Positions 8,424-14,837 of a stretch of 25,274 nucleotides of DNA are shown here, piece by piece; position 1 is the stretch's first letter; every line of letters starts with the position of its first letter. The position numbers and the translations under genes are program-made. Source of the DNA: an uncultured Oscillospiraceae bacterium (GTDB lineage: Bacteria > Bacillota_A > Clostridia > Oscillospirales > Oscillospiraceae); the NCBI GenBank assembly GCA_944387745.1, contig CALXGD010000087.1, positions 1 through 25,274 on the forward strand, in the 5' to 3' direction. The notes beneath the pieces are model-generated. The model was not told where the DNA came from, made no database searches, and saw nothing but the letters and a program-made list of their open reading frames with translations.

Positions 8424-9355
8424 AAGTCATCAAAACGAATCAAGAACATCCATCCCCTCTGCCTCCTGAACATCTGGAGGCCATTAACCGGCTCAGCCGC
8501 ACACAGCTGACGGCGGAGCAGATATACACCTTCTCCGTGCGGCTGTGTGACAACGAGGTAGACCGGGACGGGGAGCGCTTTGCCCCGGGGACATTGGAGC
8601 AGCTGGCCCCCCTGTTTGCGGGCAAGAGCGGACTCTTTGACCACAACTGGAGCGCCAAAGGCCAGGCGGCCCGGCTCTACCGCACCGAGGTTGTGGCGGA
8701 GTCTGGACGGTTCACTCAGGCCGGGGACCCCTACCGCTGGCTAAAGGGGTACGCCTATATGGTCCGCACCCCGGATAACCAGGGCTTGATCGCCGAAATC
8801 GAGGGCGGCATCAAAAAGGAGGTCAGCGTGGCCTGCGCCGTGGAACGGGCGGTGTGCTCCATCTGCGGCGCGGCCAAGGAGGAAAACTGCGGCCACAGGC
8901 CCGGCGAACGGTACGACGGGAAGCTGTGCTATCTCAGTCTGGAGGGGGCATCCGACGCCTATGAGTTCTCCTTTGTGGCGGTGCCTGCCCAACCCGGCGC
9001 CGGGGTGGTAAAGGGCTTTATGTCCGGCCGGAAACCCACCGCGCTGAGAGAGCTGGTCCAGGGAAACACCGCCTGTACAAAGGAGCTGGAGACTTTGGAG
9101 CGGCAAGCGCTGGCGGGCCGGAGGTGGCTGGCCGCCCTGCGGGCCGATGTGGTGCGGCTGGGAGGGCTGGCCGACCCCAATCTGGATTTACAGGTGCTGA
9201 AAGCCATTGCGGACAAGCTTGATGAGGGGGAGCTGCTGGAGCTGAAGGGAGCCTATGAGGCCCGAGCCCGGGAGCGCTACCCCCTGGCGGCGCAGCTGAG
9301 CTACCGGCAGGAGGGTGAAAAAAGGTCTGAGGAGGACGGGGCCTTCCTAGTGTAA
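8420..9355 (+). CDS. Phage prohead protease with zinc-knuckle-like insert and possible fused scaffold region (XkdF-like)
   Basis: Proposed capsid maturation protease, 311 aa from the ATG overlapping the portal stop (ATGA; GGGAG upstream). The N-terminal half resembles the HK97 prohead protease fold: DRDGERFAPGTLEQL, GLFDHNW with a candidate catalytic His75, KKEVSVA with candidate Ser136, and YEFSFVAVPAQPGAG. Between the last two sits CSICGAAKEENCGH (C146, C149, C157, H159), with another Cys at 170, an arrangement that could bind a metal. From about residue 205 the protein is charged and helical (ELETLERQALAGRRWLAAL), as expected of a scaffolding domain; no separate scaffold gene exists before the capsid gene. 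The catalytic assignment is by analogy. Confidence 0.78.
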   Translation: MKVIKTNQEHPSPLPPEHLEAINRLSRTQLTAEQIYTFSVRLCDNEVDRDGERFAPGTLEQLAPLFAGKSGLFDHNWSAKGQAARLYRTEVVAESGRFTQAGDPYRWLKGYAYMVRTPDNQGLIAEIEGGIKKEVSVACAVERAVCSICGAAKEENCGHRPGERYDGKLCYLSLEGASDAYEFSFVAVPAQPGAGVVKGFMSGRKPTALRELVQGNTACTKELETLERQALAGRRWLAALRADVVRLGGLADPNLDLQVLKAIADKLDEGELLELKGAYEARARERYPLAAQLSYRQEGEKRSEEDGAFLV

Positions 9356-9359
9356 GGTC

Positions 9360-9390
9360 CAGCGGGAGAGGAAATCTCTCCCCTACGCTG
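9360..9390 (+). repeat. Short palindrome between protease and decoration genes (CCCCTAC-flanked hairpin)
   Basis: GGGAGAG (9364-9370) and CTCTCCC (9376-9382) form a 7-bp stem with loop GAAAT, extended outward by CAGCG/CGCTG (9360-9364, 9386-9390) across a small bulge. The 3' side reads CTCCCCTAC, matching the layout of a second hairpin at 23955-23971 that is also followed by CCTAC. It could be a small dispersed repeat or a hairpin that shapes mRNA levels ahead of the capsid genes. No U-tract follows. Confidence 0.5.
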
Positions 9391-9422
9391 TGTATATCAA
9401 AAAAATAAGAGGAGGAAAACAC

Positions 9423-9767
9423 ATGAGTAAGGTCTCTTTTGAGGACATCGGCGCGGCAGTGGTTACCTTTGCCGCAAAGGACGACGTAAAACCTGGACAG
9501 GTGGTGAAGGTCACGGCCAACGGCCAGGTGGGAGCGTGCAGCTCAGGCGACGCCTTTGCAGGCCTAGCCCTCTCCACCCGGAACGGCTTTGCTGGAGTAC
9601 AGGTGAAGGGATTCCTGACGGTAGCCACCACCGGCACGGTGAATCTGGGCCGGGTCAATCTGTCCGCCGACGGCAGCGGCGGAGTGCAGGCCGCCTCCGC
9701 CGGCGGAGTACCTGCCCTGGTGGTCAGTGCGGACAGTACGGCCAAGACCGCGGTTATTTGTCTGTAA
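9423..9767 (+). CDS. Putative capsid decoration/stabilisation protein
   Basis: A 114-residue, beta-rich, Gly/Ala/Val-rich protein placed between the protease and the major capsid gene, where many phages encode a head decoration protein. Features are the short beta-strand pattern VKPGQVVKVTANGQVGAC, DAFAGLALS and VQVKGFLTVATTGTV, similar in style to gpD-like or DUF2190-like decoration proteins. The ATG at 9423 has AGGAGGAAA upstream. No enzyme motif is present. The function is inferred from position and composition. Confidence 0.6.
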   Translation: MSKVSFEDIGAAVVTFAAKDDVKPGQVVKVTANGQVGACSSGDAFAGLALSTRNGFAGVQVKGFLTVATTGTVNLGRVNLSADGSGGVQAASAGGVPALVVSADSTAKTAVICL

Positions 9768-9789
9768 AAGAATAAGGAGGTTTTACAAG

Positions 9790-10830
9790 ATGGCAAATCA
9801 ATTCGATACCATCCGCCTGGAGAAGGGGATGTATCAGGAGGCGGGCCGCTCCTTTACCCAGGTGCTGGAACGGCTGGATCCCTCGGAACAGTACAAGGGG
9901 ACCAGCCTGGAGGGGCTGGACGCCTTTCAGCGGCAGCTCAAGCGCTTTGACATCAAGGTGAAGGGGGTGGCCTCCGACCCGGTGGAGAAATTCTTCCGCA
10001 CGGCGGACTCGGCGGTGCTCTTCCCCGAATACATCGCCCGGTCGGTGCGCCCGGGGATGGAGGAGGCCAACCTGCTTCCCGCTATCACCGCCGCCACCAC
10101 CCGCTTTGAGGGGATGGACTACCGCTCTATCACCGCCGAGGCCGGGGGCGGTGAGAAAGAGCTGAAGGCGGTAGACGAGGGGGCGGCCATTCCCGCCACC
10201 ACTATCAAGGTGCAGGCCAACCTGGTGAAGCTCCACAAGCGGGGCCGGATGCTGGTGGCCTCCTATGAGGCGGTGCGCTATCAGAAGCTGGACCTGTTCT
10301 CCGTCACCCTGCGACAGATGGGGGCCCACATCGCCCGGATGCTCCTGTCCGACGGGGTGGAGGTGCTGATGAACGGGGACGGCAACGGGAACGCCGCCGC
10401 CGTGGACGAGACTTCCACCGCCTCCGCCCTCACCTATGACGAGCTGGTGGAGTTCTGGGGCAAGTTTGACCCCTATGAGATGAACACCATCCTGGTCAGC
10501 CCCGACGTGATGCTGAAGATGCTCAAGCTCAGCGAGTTCAAGGACCCCCTCACCGGCCTAAACTTCCAGGGCACCGGCAAGCTCACCACCCCCTTGGGGG
10601 CCACTCTGCTGCGCACCTCTGCAGTGCCCGAGGGCACCGCCATCGGCCTGGACCACCGGTATGCCCTGGAGCTGGTCCAGGGCAGCGACGTGATGGTGGA
10701 GTACGACAAGCTCATCGACCGGCAGCTGGAGCGGGCAGCCATCACCACCCTGTGCGGCTTTGCTAAGCTGTTCCCCGCCGCCTCCCGGGTTCTGAAGATC
10801 AAGGCGGCTTCAGCCGGCGGGGACAGCTGA
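9790..10830 (+). CDS. Major capsid protein (HK97-fold, XkdG-like)
   Basis: The predicted shell-forming protein, 346 aa. It has a helical N-terminal arm (residues 1-85), then FFRTADSAVLFPEYIARSVR, a pattern typical of N-arm/P-domain entry in this family, a variable E-loop region around EAGGGEKELKAVDEGA, and a C-terminal part with NTILVSPDVMLKMLKL and TPLGATLLRTSAVPEG, typical of HK97-type capsid A-domain strands. ATG at 9790 with AAGGAGG upstream. No internal stops or frameshift. The length is normal for a small HK97-type capsid, consistent with an intact head gene. Confidence 0.85.
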   Translation: MANQFDTIRLEKGMYQEAGRSFTQVLERLDPSEQYKGTSLEGLDAFQRQLKRFDIKVKGVASDPVEKFFRTADSAVLFPEYIARSVRPGMEEANLLPAITAATTRFEGMDYRSITAEAGGGEKELKAVDEGAAIPATTIKVQANLVKLHKRGRMLVASYEAVRYQKLDLFSVTLRQMGAHIARMLLSDGVEVLMNGDGNGNAAAVDETSTASALTYDELVEFWGKFDPYEMNTILVSPDVMLKMLKLSEFKDPLTGLNFQGTGKLTTPLGATLLRTSAVPEGTAIGLDHRYALELVQGSDVMVEYDKLIDRQLERAAITTLCGFAKLFPAASRVLKIKAASAGGDS

Positions 10831-10831
10831 G

Positions 10832-11182
10832 ATGACGGAAAAGATCGTAGCCCTGGCCAAGGCTCTGGGGGCGGAGACAGACCAGGAGGAGCTGCTGTCC
10901 GTTCTGTGTCAGGCGGCTCAGCAGGAGCTGGAGGGCCGGCTGAGGCCGGGTGTGACGCCGGATGACTGTGAGAGTGCCTTTGTGCCCGCTGCGGCCTGGA
11001 TGGCCCTGGCGTGGTTGAACACGGGGAACGGGGGCGAGGGCGTCACTGCCTTCACCGCCGGAGACGTGACCATCCGGAAGGAGGGCGGTCGGGAAACGGC
11101 CGCCCTCCTGGACCAGGCTGGGCGGATTATGGCCCCCTATCTCCAGGACAGCGGCTTTGCCTTTCTGGGGGTGGGGGGATGA
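10832..11182 (+). CDS. Head-tail connector protein (gp6/YqbG-like adaptor)
   Basis: A 116-residue helical protein directly after the capsid gene, starting one base after its stop. Connector adaptors of this kind form the ring below the portal. The alpha-helical N-terminal half (MTEKIVALAKALGAETDQEE) and SAFVPAAAWMALAWLNTG resemble head-tail connectors of the gp6 superfamily. Assignment rests on gene order (equivalent to PBSX xkdH position) and size. The stop overlaps the next start (ATGATG). Confidence 0.6.
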   Translation: MTEKIVALAKALGAETDQEELLSVLCQAAQQELEGRLRPGVTPDDCESAFVPAAAWMALAWLNTGNGGEGVTAFTAGDVTIRKEGGRETAALLDQAGRIMAPYLQDSGFAFLGVGG

Positions 11183-11514
11183 TGGAGCGGACGTGGTCCG
11201 CACTGCTGGCCCGATATGGACAGGAGGTGACGCTGCACCGGGGGGAGACGGAGACGAACGGAAGGGCCTTCCTCCAGCCCATCCGGGAGACCGGGCGGGA
11301 GCAGCAGGTCCCCAGTCCCCTGGGCCTGCGGCGGGAGGACCGGTTTTTATATCTGGGAGAGGCGGGGCAGCCGCTGGCCCGGACAGACTGGGTGGAGTGG
11401 AACGGAGCAGCCTATACCGTACAGTCCGTTCACCTGGTCTATGTGGGGCAGACGGGCCTGTACACCTGGGCAGTGCTCCGGCCGCGGGATCCAGAACAGG
11501 AGGGAACGCTGTGA
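11179..11514 (+). CDS. Head-closure / head-tail joining protein (YqbH/XkdI-like)
   Basis: A 111-residue beta-rich protein in the head-closure slot between adaptor and tail terminator. It begins with MMERTWSALLARYGQEVTLH; WVEWNGAAYTVQSVHLVYVG and YTWAVLRPRD resemble the small beta-barrel stopper proteins of myovirus and siphovirus necks. Two adjacent ATGs (11179 and 11182) are possible starts; the first overlaps the preceding stop. The next gene starts at a GTG overlapping this stop (GTGA). Confidence 0.55.
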   Translation: MMERTWSALLARYGQEVTLHRGETETNGRAFLQPIRETGREQQVPSPLGLRREDRFLYLGEAGQPLARTDWVEWNGAAYTVQSVHLVYVGQTGLYTWAVLRPRDPEQEGTL

Positions 11515-12014
11515 GCAGAGAATTGGATACCGTCCGGGAGGCAGTAGCGGACTATCTCAACCGCCTGGGCGTCCCTGCGGCGGTGGCATGGCCCGCCCAA
11601 GAGCGGCTGCACCGGGAGAAGGCGGTGGCTGTGGTGACGCTCAGGGCCTTTCAGTGGGGCCCGGCAGGCTTTCAAACCTATCTGGGCGAGCGGTACAACC
11701 AGGAGACCGGACAGTGGGAGGAATTGTACGGACACAGGGCCCGGCTCACCTTCGGCCTGGACCTGTATGCGCCGGCTCAGGCAGGAGAGACGGCCCTGCA
11801 AACCGCCCTGGATGACCTGGCCCTGGCCTGCGCCGGAGGAGGACCGGACGGCCTCACCTTTCAGGAATTTTCCAGTGGAGAGACTGTATATGACCAGGAC
11901 AGCCGCCTGCTGCGCAAGCCGGCTCAGGCGGTGTGCACCGTCTGTCTGTACGCTGCGGCTCAGCCGGGCGGCACATTCCTGGACTTTGAGATCAGAGGGG
12001 AGCAAATTTTATGA
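11511..12014 (+). CDS. Tail terminator / tail completion protein (XkdJ-like position)
   Basis: A 167-residue protein between the head-closure gene and the tail sheath, where tail terminators are encoded. The N-terminus (SRELDTVREAVADYLNRLGV) and a central AVAVVTLRAFQWGPAGFQTY followed by LTFGLDLYAP are compatible with the alpha/beta fold of tail terminators (gpU-like). The start is GTG at 11511, with AGGAGGG 6 nt upstream, overlapping the previous stop. The stop overlaps the sheath ATG. Function is inferred from position. Confidence 0.55.
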   Translation: MSRELDTVREAVADYLNRLGVPAAVAWPAQERLHREKAVAVVTLRAFQWGPAGFQTYLGERYNQETGQWEELYGHRARLTFGLDLYAPAQAGETALQTALDDLALACAGGGPDGLTFQEFSSGETVYDQDSRLLRKPAQAVCTVCLYAAAQPGGTFLDFEIRGEQIL

Positions 12015-13069
12015 GTATGACCACGCACGAGCGCCCAGGGGTGTATTCCTCCTATGGCGCGTCCTCCCTTGTCCGCGGAAGCGGAGGGAGAAAGACCGTA
12101 GGGCTGGTGGCGGTGAACGCCAAGGCCACCGCCAACACGGTCTATACCATCACCAGCTACGAGGATGCGGTGACGATTTTTGGCAGCGCCGGCGGTCAGG
12201 ACATGTCCGAGCTGATCCGGGTAATTCTGCTCAACGGGGCCGCCGCCGTCGCGGCGGTCCCCGTGGCCAGCGCCGACGGGTATGAGGCCGGCTTTGCCGC
12301 CCTGGCCGCTTTGGAAAATATCAGCGTGGTGGTGTGCGACAGCACCACCCAGAGTGATCAGCAGGACCTGCGGGACAGTGTGGTCTCCGCCTCCGCTGCC
12401 CGGCGGGAGCGGATCGCTGTGGTGGCCGGGGCGGCCGGTGAGACGGTAGCCAACCTGGTGGAACGGGCAGAGGCCCTCAACAGTGAACGGGTGGTGCTGG
12501 TGGCCCCCGGCGGGACCGACAGCGACGGGACCGCTCTGTCCGGCCTCACCGCCGCCGCGGCGGTGGCGGGGGCCATTGCCGCCCAGACAGACCCGGCTCT
12601 CCCCTTGAGCGGGGCGGAGCTGATGGGGCTGAAGGGCCTCTCCCAGGGGTACAGCGACAACGATGTGGACCTTCTGGTTCGAGGCGGCGTGACCCCTCTG
12701 GAGAGCGTATCGGGTGTCATTTCCGTAGTGCGGGGTATTACCACCCGCACCACCACCGGGAGCTCTCCCGATTCCACATGGCGGGAGCTGTCCACCATTT
12801 TGATTGTAGATGACGTGATTCCCGCAATTCGGGACGCTCTGCGATCCAAGTTCCGCCGGGCAAAAAATACTGAACAGAGCCGGGGGGCCATCCGCTCCCA
12901 GGTGGTGCTGGAGCTGGAGAACAAGCTCAGCCGTGAGATCATCACCGGCTATGAGCATGTGACGGTGACAGCGGACCCAGAAAACCCCACTGTGTGCCTG
13001 GTGGAGTTCTCCTTCACCGTGGCTCACGGTCTCAACCAGATCTGGCTGACGGCCAGCATCACCATCTGA
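12011..13069 (+). CDS. Contractile tail sheath protein (XkdK-like, compact)
   Basis: The contracting outer tail layer, which makes this a myovirus-type particle. N-terminal HERPGVYSSYGASSLVRGS is the usual sheath opening in which the Pro-Gly-Val-Tyr segment links subunits. ITSYEDAVTIFGSAGG and MSELIRVILLNGAAAVAAVP follow, and the conserved C-terminal domain ends with LELENKLSREIITGYEHVTV and VEFSFTVAHGLNQIWLTASI. At 352 residues it is shorter than many sheaths, which often exceed 400, suggesting a minimal version without extra surface domains. ATG at 12011 overlaps the previous stop. Confidence 0.92.
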   Translation: MSMTTHERPGVYSSYGASSLVRGSGGRKTVGLVAVNAKATANTVYTITSYEDAVTIFGSAGGQDMSELIRVILLNGAAAVAAVPVASADGYEAGFAALAALENISVVVCDSTTQSDQQDLRDSVVSASAARRERIAVVAGAAGETVANLVERAEALNSERVVLVAPGGTDSDGTALSGLTAAAAVAGAIAAQTDPALPLSGAELMGLKGLSQGYSDNDVDLLVRGGVTPLESVSGVISVVRGITTRTTTGSSPDSTWRELSTILIVDDVIPAIRDALRSKFRRAKNTEQSRGAIRSQVVLELENKLSREIITGYEHVTVTADPENPTVCLVEFSFTVAHGLNQIWLTASITI

Positions 13070-13077
13070 CCAACTGC

Positions 13078-13102
13078 GGGCCGCCCGGGAACCGGACGGC
13101 CC
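13078..13102 (+). repeat. GC-rich hairpin between sheath and tube genes
   Basis: GGGCCGCCCGG (13078-13088) and CCGGACGGCCC (13092-13102) pair over 11 positions with one C-A mismatch and a GAA loop. It lies in the 58-bp gap between sheath and tube. Without a U-tract it is more likely an mRNA processing or stability element than a terminator; it could help set the different amounts of sheath and tube. Confidence 0.45.
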
Positions 13103-13127
13103 GGATGAAGCAAGGAGGGAGTTTTCA

Positions 13128-13517
13128 TTGAGCATTGCAGGATTTCCAACCAGCAGCGACATCTATCTGGAGGTGGACGGCACCAAGGTGGCTGTAGTAC
13201 AGAGCTATACAGCCAAGGCCGCCAAGACCAGCCGGGCAGTGGAGGCCTTCGGCGAATCGGAGCCCGTGGCCACCGTCCCGGGACAGGCCACCCATGTGCT
13301 GGAGCTGACCCGGCTGTACGCCACCGACGAGGCCATCCGGGACGGTATTGATTTTTACAGTCTGAGTGACTTCTCTCTGGTGATCTGCAAACCGGATCGA
13401 AAGGTGATCTACTCCAACTGTCAATGGAGTGGGATCCAGGAGACCGGCACCCTGGGAGACATGGTACTGGAGCAGGTGACCATTGTGGCCGGCAAACGGC
13501 TGGAGACGGAGGTGTAA
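13128..13517 (+). CDS. Tail tube protein (XkdM-like)
   Basis: The inner tail tube subunit, 129 aa, immediately after the sheath gene. MSIAGFPTSSDIYLEVDGTK, FGESEPVATVPGQATHVLEL and GTLGDMVLEQVTIVAGK match the beta-barrel layout of PBSX-type myovirus tubes. Start is TTG at 13128 preceded by AAGGAGGGA. The stop is followed after 3 nt by the chaperone ATG. Confidence 0.83.
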   Translation: MSIAGFPTSSDIYLEVDGTKVAVVQSYTAKAAKTSRAVEAFGESEPVATVPGQATHVLELTRLYATDEAIRDGIDFYSLSDFSLVICKPDRKVIYSNCQWSGIQETGTLGDMVLEQVTIVAGKRLETEV

Positions 13518-13520
13518 GCA

Positions 13521-13862
13521 ATGAGCATATCTATTTTGGCCCGCCGGGACTGGATGGATCTTCAAAACGGGATGCGGCTGCGGCTGCTGTCCGCCTTGGA
13601 AGTGCTCCAGGCCCGGAGAGAGGCTGAGGAGTTGGCCCAGGGAGAGCGGGAGCGGGCCCTGTGCTCCAACGCCTGCCTGCTGGCCCGGGCGCTGGAGACT
13701 GCGGAGGGAAAACCGGTCTTTTCCAGTGGCCGCCAGGTACTGACCGGTCTGAGAGTGGAGGAGATCGACGCCCTGATTGGAACCTGGAGCCGGTTCAACC
13801 GGGAGGAGAATCCACCTCTGGGTATGGAACAGGCTCAGGCGGAGGATGTAAAAAAAAACTAA
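13521..13862 (+). CDS. Tail assembly chaperone, short form (XkdN-like)
   Basis: A 113-residue helical, charged protein between the tube gene and the tape-measure position, where phages encode the tape-measure chaperone. LSALEVLQARREAEELAQGE and CSNACLLARALETAEG form an amphipathic core, as in XkdN-like proteins. ATG at 13521 with GGAGGTG upstream. The frame ends GAT GTA AAA AAA AAC TAA, with an A AAA AAC heptamer directly before the stop, so a fraction of ribosomes should shift to -1 and make a longer protein of about 210 residues using the frame up to 14152. Confidence 0.75.
   Translation: MSISILARRDWMDLQNGMRLRLLSALEVLQARREAEELAQGERERALCSNACLLARALETAEGKPVFSSGRQVLTGLRVEEIDALIGTWSRFNREENPPLGMEQAQAEDVKKN
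13853..13859 (+). promoter_or_regulatory. Programmed -1 ribosomal frameshift site (A AAA AAC)
   Basis: Nine A residues (13850-13858) followed by C place the canonical slippery heptamer A AAA AAC in the zero frame of the chaperone gene, with AAC as its last sense codon and TAA (13860-13862) next. Slipping back one base joins the long open -1 frame running to 14152. This matches the G/GT-type frameshift of tail chaperone genes in many tailed phages. Confidence 0.82.
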
Positions 13863-14152
13863 GTGAGAACGGAGAGGAGCGGCTGCGCTGGAAGGTGCTG
13901 AAGGCCTTTCACGCCCTGCCCACCGAGGAACGGTCCAGGGCCATGCGGGACCGGGACTTTGTTTGGTGCCTGACTCATATGGCCCTGGACCAGGAGGAGA
14001 AGCTGTCACGGCTGTGCCCCAGCTGCCGCGTCAAGGCGGAGGAGCCACGCTGTCCCGTATGTGGACGCCCCACGTCTCTGGGGGAGGGGGCGGTCAACCC
14101 CGCCTTTGATGAGGACCGATTTATACGGCTGAAACAGGGGAGGGCGCAATGA
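13859..14152 (+). CDS. Frameshift extension of the tail assembly chaperone (GT-type), with zinc-ribbon-like motif
   Basis: The -1 frame adds 97 residues to the chaperone after the slippery site. The segment starts LSENGEERLRWKVLKAF and continues with EERSRAMRDRDFVWCLTHMA, a helical region, then CPSCRVKAEEPRCPVCGRPT, two CxxC pairs that look like a zinc ribbon. It lacks a well-placed start codon of its own; a GTG at 13895 is possible but without a good ribosome site. Frame arithmetic (0 to -1), the slippery heptamer and the gene order all favour a fusion product. The stop overlaps the ATG of the next gene. Confidence 0.75.
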   Translation, partial: LSENGEERLRWKVLKAFHALPTEERSRAMRDRDFVWCLTHMALDQEEKLSRLCPSCRVKAEEPRCPVCGRPTSLGEGAVNPAFDEDRFIRLKQGRAQ

Positions 14153-14820
14153 GAGATTATTTGGAGGAACTGCTGGAGCTGTTGCCCCCGGAGGAAGAGA
14201 CAGCTCCGGCCCGGTGGCTGTCTGAGACAGAAGCTGGCTTTTTCCAGCAGGAAGAGGCCGTGGAACAGGGAATTTTCTCAGAGGAAAGCGACGTCTGGAT
14301 GAAACTGCCGACTTTTCCAGATGCCCGTGATACAGCAGAAACGCCTCTGGAGCTGCTCCCGGGGCAAGAGGCGGCAACCCAGCAGCCGAAAGGGGACACC
14401 GTACTTCTTTCAGAGAGCGGACAGGATCCGGCTCTCCCACAGGAGTCAAAGGGTGAAACAGAGGGCTTCTCCCCTGCGCCAGCGCCCCTCTCCACAGAGA
14501 GGGGTGGCCTGGAGCAGCTGGCCCGGCAGGAACAGCTGCGGAGACGGCCCGCTATGTTGACACAGGCCCAGTCCCTGACCCGCGCGCTTGCTCAGGCCCA
14601 GGTGTTCGCGCGGGAGGGCCGCAGAGAGGGAAGGGCGCTCAGGCAATCTGGCGGAGGCGGAGAGGTGGCCCACATTCTCCCTCCCTCCGCTGGCGAAAAC
14701 GGACAGAGGCAGACCGCTCCAGAGGACCGACTTCCCCAGGAGGAGGCCCAGGCCCGATCCGTGGATCGGGCCTTTCAGCGGGACAGCCGGCGCTATGACC
14801 GGGGGTTCTCCCTGTACTAA
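14149..14820 (+). CDS. Unrecognised 223-aa protein in the tape-measure position
   Basis: In PBSX-type phages this position holds a tape measure protein of many hundred residues. Here there is only a 223-residue, low-complexity protein. The first half is acidic and Pro/Glu/Gln-rich (LPPEEETAPARWLSETEAGF) and likely disordered. The second half is basic and helical (MLTQAQSLTRALAQAQVFAR, then many Arg), ending RRYDRGFSLY. It could be a very short tape measure for a short tail, or an unrelated assembly factor replacing it. No transmembrane segment is present. ATG at 14149 overlaps the frameshift-product stop (ATGA), so it is translated with the chaperone. Confidence 0.5.
   Translation: MRDYLEELLELLPPEEETAPARWLSETEAGFFQQEEAVEQGIFSEESDVWMKLPTFPDARDTAETPLELLPGQEAATQQPKGDTVLLSESGQDPALPQESKGETEGFSPAPAPLSTERGGLEQLARQEQLRRRPAMLTQAQSLTRALAQAQVFAREGRREGRALRQSGGGGEVAHILPPSAGENGQRQTAPEDRLPQEEAQARSVDRAFQRDSRRYDRGFSLY
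14750..14773 (+). repeat. Perfect 11-bp inverted repeat inside the tape-measure-position gene
   Basis: AGGCCCGATCC (14750-14760) and its exact complement (14763-14773) are separated only by GT, and are followed by TTTC. It lies within codons near the 3' end of the 223-residue gene, about 65 bp before the LysM gene. It could be an RNA hairpin that lowers or separates expression of the baseplate genes, or a dyad protein-binding site. Confidence 0.6.
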
Positions 14821-14837
14821 AAAGGAGGAATACAGCT

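Noticed and set aside
12232..12262. GC-rich hairpin (GGGGCCGCCGCCG type) inside the sheath gene
   Set aside because: Explained by repeated Ala codons (GCC/GCG) in a high-G+C gene; imperfect and without regulatory context.
11960..13162. 400-codon open frame on the minus strand across the tail sheath gene
   Set aside because: Antisense shadow of a high-G+C coding region; low-complexity Gly/His/Arg-rich translation, no ribosome site, and the plus strand encodes a clear tail sheath.
13125..14009. 294-codon minus-strand frame across tail tube and chaperone genes
   Set aside because: Shadow frame without ribosome site; the sense strand carries tube and chaperone genes with a coherent frameshift arrangement.
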